Program-made: the position numbers and the translations under genes
The notes under the pieces: generated by a model
The model's input: the letters and a program-made list of their open reading frames with translations, nothing else
What the model was told of the DNA's origin: nothing
Databases searched by the model: none
From: Actinomycetes bacterium
Lineage (GTDB): Bacteria > Actinomycetota > Acidimicrobiia > Acidimicrobiales > RAAP-2
DNA: 7,394 bases
Assembly: GCA_021800645.1 (NCBI GenBank)
Contig: JAJYYT010000098.1
Coordinates: 1 to 7,394, forward strand
Direction: 5' to 3'
Part shown: piece by piece, positions 3,278 to 7,394 of the stretch
How positions within the stretch are numbered: position 1 is the stretch's first letter
How the letters are laid out: each line of letters starts with the position of its first letter

Positions 3278-5068
3278 ATGGGGAGTGCGGACATGCAGAG
3301 AAGAGAACATGCAGAGAAGAGAGCGGACATGAAGACGCAAGAAGCGAAGATGCCGTACCACCACTACCGGTCCGCAGTGCCGCTCGTCCTTTCGGACCGG
3401 ACGTGGCCTGACCGTACGACGACGTCGGCGCCGAGGTGGGTCAGCGTCGACCTGCGCGACGGCAACCAGGCGCTCGTCGACCCGATGGACCCGGCACGGA
3501 AGCTCGAGCTGTTCGGGGCCCTCGTCGAGGTGGGCTTCAAGGAGATCGAGGTCGGGTTCCCCTCGGCTTCCCAGACCGACTTCGAGTTCCAGCGAAAGTT
3601 GATCGACGAGGGGCTGGTCCCTGACGACGTCGAGATCCAGGTGCTGGTGCAGTGCAGAGAGGAGCTGATCGAGCGGACGTTTGCGTCGCTCGAAGGCGCG
3701 AGGCGTGCCGTCGTGCACTTCTACAACTCCACGTCCGCGTTGCAGCGCCGCGTCGTCTTCGGACAGGACCGGGAGGGCATCGTGGACATCGCGCTGCAGG
3801 CGGCGCGCCTGTGCAAGAAGCTCGAGGCCACGATCCCAGGCACCGAGGTCCGCTACGAGTACTCCCCGGAGAGCTTCACCGGGACTGAGCCCGAGTTCGC
3901 CGTCGAGATCGTCGAACGCGTCATGGACGTGATCGAGCCGTCTTTCGAAAGGCCCATGATCGTGAACCTCCCGGCGACGGTCGAGATGTACGGCCCGCAC
4001 GTCTACGCGGACGTCGTCGAATGGTTCGGGCGGGAGGTGCGGCACCGGGACTGCCTCGTCCTGAGCGTGCACCCCCACAACGACCGGGGTACCGCCGTGG
4101 CTGCCGCCGAGCTCGCGGTCCTCGCGGGCGCCGAGCGCGTCGAGGGGACGCTCTTCGGCAACGGGGAGCGGACCGGCAACGTCGACATCGTCACGCTGGC
4201 GATGAACCTCTTCTCTGAGGGAGTGGATCCCGGGCTCGATTTCAGCGACATCGAGAAGGTGCGCCGCATCGCCGAGCACGCGACCCGGATGCCGGTCCAC
4301 CCCCGCCACCCGTACGCGGGCGACCTCGTCTACACGGCTTTTTCGGGCTCCCACCAGGACGCGATCAAGAAGGGCATGGCGGCGATCGGCGACGACTACG
4401 ACCGCTGGGAGGTCCCCTACCTGCCGATCGACCCGAAGCACACCGGGCGCACGTACGAAGCGATCATCCGGGTCAACAGCCAGTCGGGGAAGGGAGGCGT
4501 CGCGTACCTCATGGACACCGAACACGGGCTCGACCTCCCGAGGAGCCTGCAGGTCGAGTTTTCGCGCCAGGTGCAGGCCGTGGCTGAGTCCACCGGCACC
4601 GAGGTCCGTCCCGCCGAGCTGTGGGAGGTCTTCTGCGGCACGTACCTGCCAGACGACGCCGGCATCCGGCTGATCGGCAGCGAGGTGAGCACTGGGGGCG
4701 GTCGCACCACCGTCGTCGCGCAGCTGCTCGTCGACGGCGCCCACCGCACCGTGCGCGGCACCGGCAACGGGCCGATCGACGCGCTGGTTGCCGCGCTGCG
4801 CCGAGAGATCGGGGTTGCCTTCGAGGTCCGCGACTACAGCGAGCACGCGCTCACCTCGGGGAGCGGTGCGTCCGCGGTCGCCTACGTCGAAGCAGAAGGC
4901 CCCGGCGGCGAGACGTGGTGGGGCGTCGGCATGGACTCGTCGATCCTCGACGCGTCGCTCGCCGCGGTCGTCAGCGCGGCGAACCGCGCGCCGACTCGTG
5001 CGCCGACTCGCGCAATGGGACTCGAGGGCTGCCGCGCCGACTCAGTGCCGCAGTCGCAGACCATGTAG
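3278..5068 (+). CDS. leuA: 2-isopropylmalate synthase
   Basis: LeuA condenses acetyl-CoA with 2-oxoisovalerate to 2-isopropylmalate, the first committed and leucine-inhibited step of leucine synthesis. The 596-residue product is the long actinobacterial type. Residues 1-24 form a polar repeat-derived extension; the family-like N-terminus MPYHHYR starts at residue 25 (ATG 3350). The TIM-barrel domain carries the metal/catalytic VDLRDGNQAL motif (R60-D61), the H265-P-H267-N-D-R-G-T-A metal and signature motif, and the GNGERTGN loop near 294-301. The C-terminal ~130 residues match the leucine-binding regulatory domain, with GTGNGPIDAL and YSEHALTSG. Start 3278 is chosen for its AGGAG site; starting at 3350 (572 residues) is the main alternative. 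A short tail after ...SAANRA is odd but unimportant. Expression is probably controlled by the upstream leucine attenuator. The gene converges on leuD. Confidence 0.96.
   Translation: MGSADMQRREHAEKRADMKTQEAKMPYHHYRSAVPLVLSDRTWPDRTTTSAPRWVSVDLRDGNQALVDPMDPARKLELFGALVEVGFKEIEVGFPSASQTDFEFQRKLIDEGLVPDDVEIQVLVQCREELIERTFASLEGARRAVVHFYNSTSALQRRVVFGQDREGIVDIALQAARLCKKLEATIPGTEVRYEYSPESFTGTEPEFAVEIVERVMDVIEPSFERPMIVNLPATVEMYGPHVYADVVEWFGREVRHRDCLVLSVHPHNDRGTAVAAAELAVLAGAERVEGTLFGNGERTGNVDIVTLAMNLFSEGVDPGLDFSDIEKVRRIAEHATRMPVHPRHPYAGDLVYTAFSGSHQDAIKKGMAAIGDDYDRWEVPYLPIDPKHTGRTYEAIIRVNSQSGKGGVAYLMDTEHGLDLPRSLQVEFSRQVQAVAESTGTEVRPAELWEVFCGTYLPDDAGIRLIGSEVSTGGGRTTVVAQLLVDGAHRTVRGTGNGPIDALVAALRREIGVAFEVRDYSEHALTSGSGASAVAYVEAEGPGGETWWGVGMDSSILDASLAAVVSAANRAPTRAPTRAMGLEGCRADSVPQSQTM
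3291..3322 (+). repeat. 16-bp direct tandem repeat within the leuA 5' end
   Basis: ACATGCAGAGAAGAGA occurs twice without a gap (3291-3306, 3307-3322). The word GCGGACATG occurs three times around it (3272, 3287, 3323), each time presenting an in-frame ATG. Because 16 is not a multiple of three, the duplicated copy reads as different residues in the leuA frame. This suggests the segment is young or not under strong protein-level constraint. Confidence 0.8.
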
Positions 5069-5076
5069 CACGCAGC

Positions 5077-5088
5077 GCATCGATGCGG
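5077..5088. repeat. 12-bp palindrome after leuA stop
   Basis: CGCATCGATGCG is perfectly self-complementary and sits 9 bases after the leuA TAG. No T-tract follows, so it does not look like an intrinsic terminator; what follows is the polypurine tract. Confidence 0.4.
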
Positions 5089-5112
5089 AGCGCAGGAGAC
5101 GAGGAGCGGCTC

Positions 5113-5182
5113 GAGGAGGGCAGAGGAGGAGGGCAGAGGAGGAGGGCAGAGGAGCAGGAGAGGAGCAGGAGAGGAGCAGGAG
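5113..5182. repeat. Polypurine 13-bp and 11-bp tandem arrays between leuA and leuD
   Basis: Three units of a 13-bp repeat (GGAGGAGGGCAGA, the first lacking one base) run from 5113 to 5150. Three units of an 11-bp repeat (GGAGCAGGAGA, the last lacking one base) run from 5151 to 5182. The whole 5088-5199 stretch is nearly all purine plus occasional C on the plus strand. On the minus strand the leuCD 3' RNA is therefore made of CU-rich, G-poor repeats, the composition favoured by Rho. No intrinsic terminator is visible for either convergent gene. Confidence 0.8.
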
Positions 5183-5208
5183 CAGAGGAGCGGAGGAGCG
5201 CCTCAGCC

Positions 5209-5802
5209 TCAGGGAGAGGCCAGCGACGGCAGCCACGAGGGGCGTGCCGCTTCGAATGCGCCGATGTCGCCGGCGTGGCGGAGGGTGAGGCCGATGTCGT
5301 CCCAGCCGTTCAGGAGGCGCTGGCGAGTGAACTCGTCGAGCGGGAACGTCGCATGGATGTCGCCGCACTCGACGGTGCCGGCCGCCACGTCCACCGTGAC
5401 GAGCAGCGTCGGGTCCGCAGCGACGGCGTCGAGGATCGCGCGGTCGACCTCGGGGGTGACCTGGACGGGCACCAGCCCCTGCTTGGTGCAGTTGCTCCTG
5501 AAGATGTCGCCGAAGCTCGAGGCGACCACCGCCTCGAAGCCGTAGTCCATGAGCGCCCACACCGCGTGCTCGCGTGAGGAGCCGGTGCCGAAGTTGGAGC
5601 CGGAGACGAGCACCGTGGCGCCGGCGTGCGAGGGGTCGTTGAGGACGAAGGCGCGGTCGTCGCGCCACTCGGCGAACAGCCCCTTGCCGAACCCGGTCCG
5701 CTCGACCCGCTTCAGCCAGTCCGAGGGGATGATCTGGTCGGTGTCCACGTCCGAGCGGTCGAGGGGGACCGCACGTCCGCTCACGACTGCGACGGGCTTC
5801 AC
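5209..5802 (-). CDS. leuD: 3-isopropylmalate dehydratase small subunit
   Basis: LeuD pairs with LeuC to form the isomerase that converts 2-isopropylmalate to 3-isopropylmalate. The 197-residue product has the expected length (about 195-200). The N-terminal part holds [15 protein letters not shown] (residues 18-32), and the swivel-domain signature [13 protein letters not shown] lies at 68-80. The rest ([19 protein letters not shown]...) follows the family closely. The GTG start at 5802 overlaps the leuC TGA in a GTGA (5799-5802), so translation is probably coupled. A GGGGAG ribosome-binding site lies 4 bases upstream, inside the leuC tail codons. The frame remains open further upstream, but that is leuC in another frame. 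The stop is TGA at 5211-5209. Confidence 0.96.
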   Translation of the reverse strand: MKPVAVVSGRAVPLDRSDVDTDQIIPSDWLKRVERTGFGKGLFAEWRDDRAFVLNDPSHAGATVLVSGSNFGTGSSREHAVWALMDYGFEAVVASSFGDIFRSNCTKQGLVPVQVTPEVDRAILDAVAADPTLLVTVDVAAGTVECGDIHATFPLDEFTRQRLLNGWDDIGLTLRHAGDIGAFEAARPSWLPSLASP

Positions 5803-7385
5803 GGCGCTCCCCGGTGCGGGCGGTGGTGCAGGTCCGGGAGGTCGGGCAGGTCCGGCAGGTCCGGCAGGTCCGGGAGGTCGGGCAGGTCCGGGAGGTCGGG
5901 CAGGTCGGCAGGGGCCGCGAAGTGCCCGGCCACCGCGGTCGCCGCCGCCACGGCAGGCGAGACGAGGTGCGTCCTCGCGCCGCGGCCCTGGCGCCCTTCG
6001 AAGTTGCGGTTGGAGGTGGACGCGCAGCGTTCGCCCGGGGAGAGCTTGTCGGGGTTCATGCCCAGGCACATCGAGCACCCCGGCTCGCGCCATTCGAAGC
6101 CCGCCGCAACCAACACCTTGTCGAGCCCTTCCGCCTCGGCCTGCGCCTTCACCCGGTGGGAGCCGGGGACCGCAAGCGCCCGCACGCCGCTGTGCACGCG
6201 GCGGCCCTCGAGGACCGCGGCGGCGGCCCGGAGGTCCTCGATGCGCGAGTTGGTGCAGGAGCCGAGGAAGACCGCGTCGACCGGGATCTCACGGACCAAG
6301 GTGCCCGGGGCGAGCCCCATGTAGGCGAGCGCCCGAACAGCAGCCTCGCGCTGGGAGGGGTCGGCGAACTCGTCGGGGTCGGGAACGGCGCCGCCGATCG
6401 GGACGACCTGGGCAGGGTTGGTGCCCCAGGTGACGTGCGGCGCGATCGCCGCCGCGTCGAGGTGGACCTCCTTGGCGAACGGCGCGCCGGGGTCGCTCGG
6501 GAGCGTGCGCCACCACTCGAGCGCACTCTCCCAGTCCCTGCCCTTCGGCGCATGGGGGCGGCTTTGGAGGTAGGCGAACGTGGTGTCGTCAGGGGCGACC
6601 ATCCCGGCACGGGCACCTCCTTCGATGGTCATGTTGCACAGCGTCATCCGCCCCTCCATCGAGAGCGCCCGCACCGCGTCGCCCCGGTACTCGATGACGC
6701 AGCCGAACCCGCCGCCGGTCCCTATCCGCCCGATCACCGCCAGTGCGAGGTCCTTGGCAGTCGTGCCGGCCGGGGCGCGGCCCTCGATCGTGACCGCCAT
6801 CGCCGAGGGGCGGACCTGGGGAAGCGTCTGGGTGGCCAGCACGTGGGCGACCTCGCTCGTCCCGATCCCGAAGGCGAGCGCGCCGAAGGCGCCGTGGGTC
6901 GAGGTGTGGCTGTCGCCGCAGACGACGGTCGTCCCGGGCTGGGTGAGGCCGAGCTCGGGTCCGATGACGTGGACGATCCCCTGGTCGTGGTGGCCCATCG
7001 GGAAGCAGCGGATCCCGAACTCCGCGCAGTTGGCGTCGAGCGCCTCGAGCTGGCGGGCAGACACGGGGTCGCTCACCGTTTCCCCGGTGGTGGGGACGTT
7101 GTGGTCGGCGGTGGCGACCGTGAGGTCGGGCCGCCGGACGCGGCGCCCGGCGAGGCGGAGCCCGTCGAAGGCCTGCGGCGAGGTCACCTCGTGGACGAGG
7201 TGCAGGTCGATGTACAAGAGGTCGGGCTCGTCTCCGCCCGAGCGGACGACGTGCGCGTCCCAGACCTTGTCGAAGAGCGTCCGGGGGGGGCTGCCGGGCG
7301 AAGATGCGGCGGACGGCTCGGCGGCGGACGGCTCGGCGGCGGGCGACTGGGCGGCGGGCGGCTCGTGGGCGGGCGGCTGGGTCAA
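5799..7385 (-). CDS. leuC: 3-isopropylmalate dehydratase large subunit (5' end possibly outside window)
   Basis: LeuC is the [4Fe-4S] catalytic subunit of isopropylmalate isomerase, of the aconitase family. The visible frame gives 528 residues from a TTG at 7385, against a usual ~465-480. The core starts near residue 35 ([13 protein letters not shown]). Cluster ligands are C377 (GSCTNSR), C437 and C440 (GCSMCLG), and the [19 protein letters not shown] signature is intact. Two low-complexity additions explain the length. One is a 34-residue Ala/Pro/Ser/Glu N-terminus with AAEPS repeats. The other is a C-terminal tail (493-528) made of ADL, eight PDL units and HHRPHRGAP. Between the window edge and the core, TTG 7385 is the only start-like codon and the frame is open to the edge, so the true start may lie upstream. 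leuD follows with a 4-bp overlap. Confidence 0.95.
   Translation of the reverse strand: MTQPPAHEPPAAQSPAAEPSAAEPSAASSPGSPPRTLFDKVWDAHVVRSGGDEPDLLYIDLHLVHEVTSPQAFDGLRLAGRRVRRPDLTVATADHNVPTTGETVSDPVSARQLEALDANCAEFGIRCFPMGHHDQGIVHVIGPELGLTQPGTTVVCGDSHTSTHGAFGALAFGIGTSEVAHVLATQTLPQVRPSAMAVTIEGRAPAGTTAKDLALAVIGRIGTGGGFGCVIEYRGDAVRALSMEGRMTLCNMTIEGGARAGMVAPDDTTFAYLQSRPHAPKGRDWESALEWWRTLPSDPGAPFAKEVHLDAAAIAPHVTWGTNPAQVVPIGGAVPDPDEFADPSQREAAVRALAYMGLAPGTLVREIPVDAVFLGSCTNSRIEDLRAAAAVLEGRRVHSGVRALAVPGSHRVKAQAEAEGLDKVLVAAGFEWREPGCSMCLGMNPDKLSPGERCASTSNRNFEGRQGRGARTHLVSPAVAAATAVAGHFAAPADLPDLPDLPDLPDLPDLPDLPDLPDLHHRPHRGAP
5829..5909 (-). repeat. 9-bp tandem repeat encoding the PDL tail of LeuC
   Basis: Nine head-to-tail 9-bp units read on the plus strand as CAGGTCCGG or GAGGTCGGG (the last, 5901-5909, is CAGGTCGGC). 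On the coding strand they give ADL followed by eight PDL tripeptides. CTG/CTC and CCG/CCC synonymous variants alternate, so the peptide is conserved while the DNA varies slightly. The array ends 26 bases before the leuD start codon. Confidence 0.9.
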
Positions 7386-7394
7386 GCGCCGACC

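Noticed and set aside
3212..4846. 544-residue minus-strand open frame opposite leuA
   Set aside because: Its Asp/Val/Arg/His-rich composition is typical of antisense shadow frames, and leuA on the other strand is unambiguous.
5206..5220. Terminator GCCTC-AGGGA-GAGGC at the leuD end
   Set aside because: Only a 5-bp stem, overlaps the leuD stop, and has no T-run in either direction.
5209..6093. Longer LeuD starting upstream at 6093
   Set aside because: The extra residues are leuC in another frame; LeuD family length and the GTGA overlap with a ribosome-binding site support 5802.
5549..6433. Plus-strand frame with collagen-like GPAG repeats
   Set aside because: The repeats are the complement of the LeuC PDL codons; leuC and leuD account for this region.

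Overview
This is a very GC-rich window from an actinobacterium-like chromosome, part of a leucine/serine biosynthesis locus. The LeuA is of the long actinobacterial type (closest in my memory to the Mycobacterium/Streptomyces form). The locus also carries an HNH gene of the actinobacterial 13E12/DUF222 family and uses GTG/TTG starts and leaderless-looking promoters. The class Acidimicrobiia is a reasonable guess, but the sequence alone does not prove it.

Layout, left to right. 2-802 (+): 3' part of serA (phosphoglycerate dehydrogenase), cut by the window edge. 803-1129: non-coding, with short GC-rich tandem repeats, a 16-bp palindrome, the left copy of an inverted hairpin repeat (955-975) and a dense G-quadruplex motif. 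1130-2419 (-): a DUF222/HNH endonuclease-like gene of the 13E12 family. 2420-2718: no gene recognised; it holds the right copy of the inverted repeat (2547-2567) and a 13-14 bp tandem array. 2719-2883 (-): a 54-residue single-pass membrane protein with a near-leaderless GTG start. 2897-3043: seven 21-bp tandem repeats. 3056-3200: a leucine attenuator, made of a TTGACA promoter, a leaderless 10-residue leader peptide with three consecutive Leu codons, and a terminator hairpin. 3201-3349: an almost pure purine leader with decamer and 16-bp repeats. 3278-5068 (+): leuA. 5069-5208: a polypurine tandem-repeat tract between convergent genes. 5209-5802 (-) leuD and 5799-7385 (-) leuC form an operon with a 4-bp GTGA overlap.

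leuA, leuC and leuD together encode three of the four steps of the leucine branch: 2-isopropylmalate synthase and the two subunits of isopropylmalate isomerase. leuB is not in the window. leuA appears to be controlled on its own by ribosome-mediated attenuation on leucine codons. The control of leuCD lies beyond the right edge.

The most striking overall property is that every gap between genes, and the 3' end of leuC, carries a different short-period tandem repeat (7, 9, 10, 11, 13, 16, 17 and 21 bp). The most informative single observations are the leucine attenuator with its previously unmarked leader peptide, the inverted hairpin repeats bracketing the HNH gene, and the PDL-repeat tail on LeuC.
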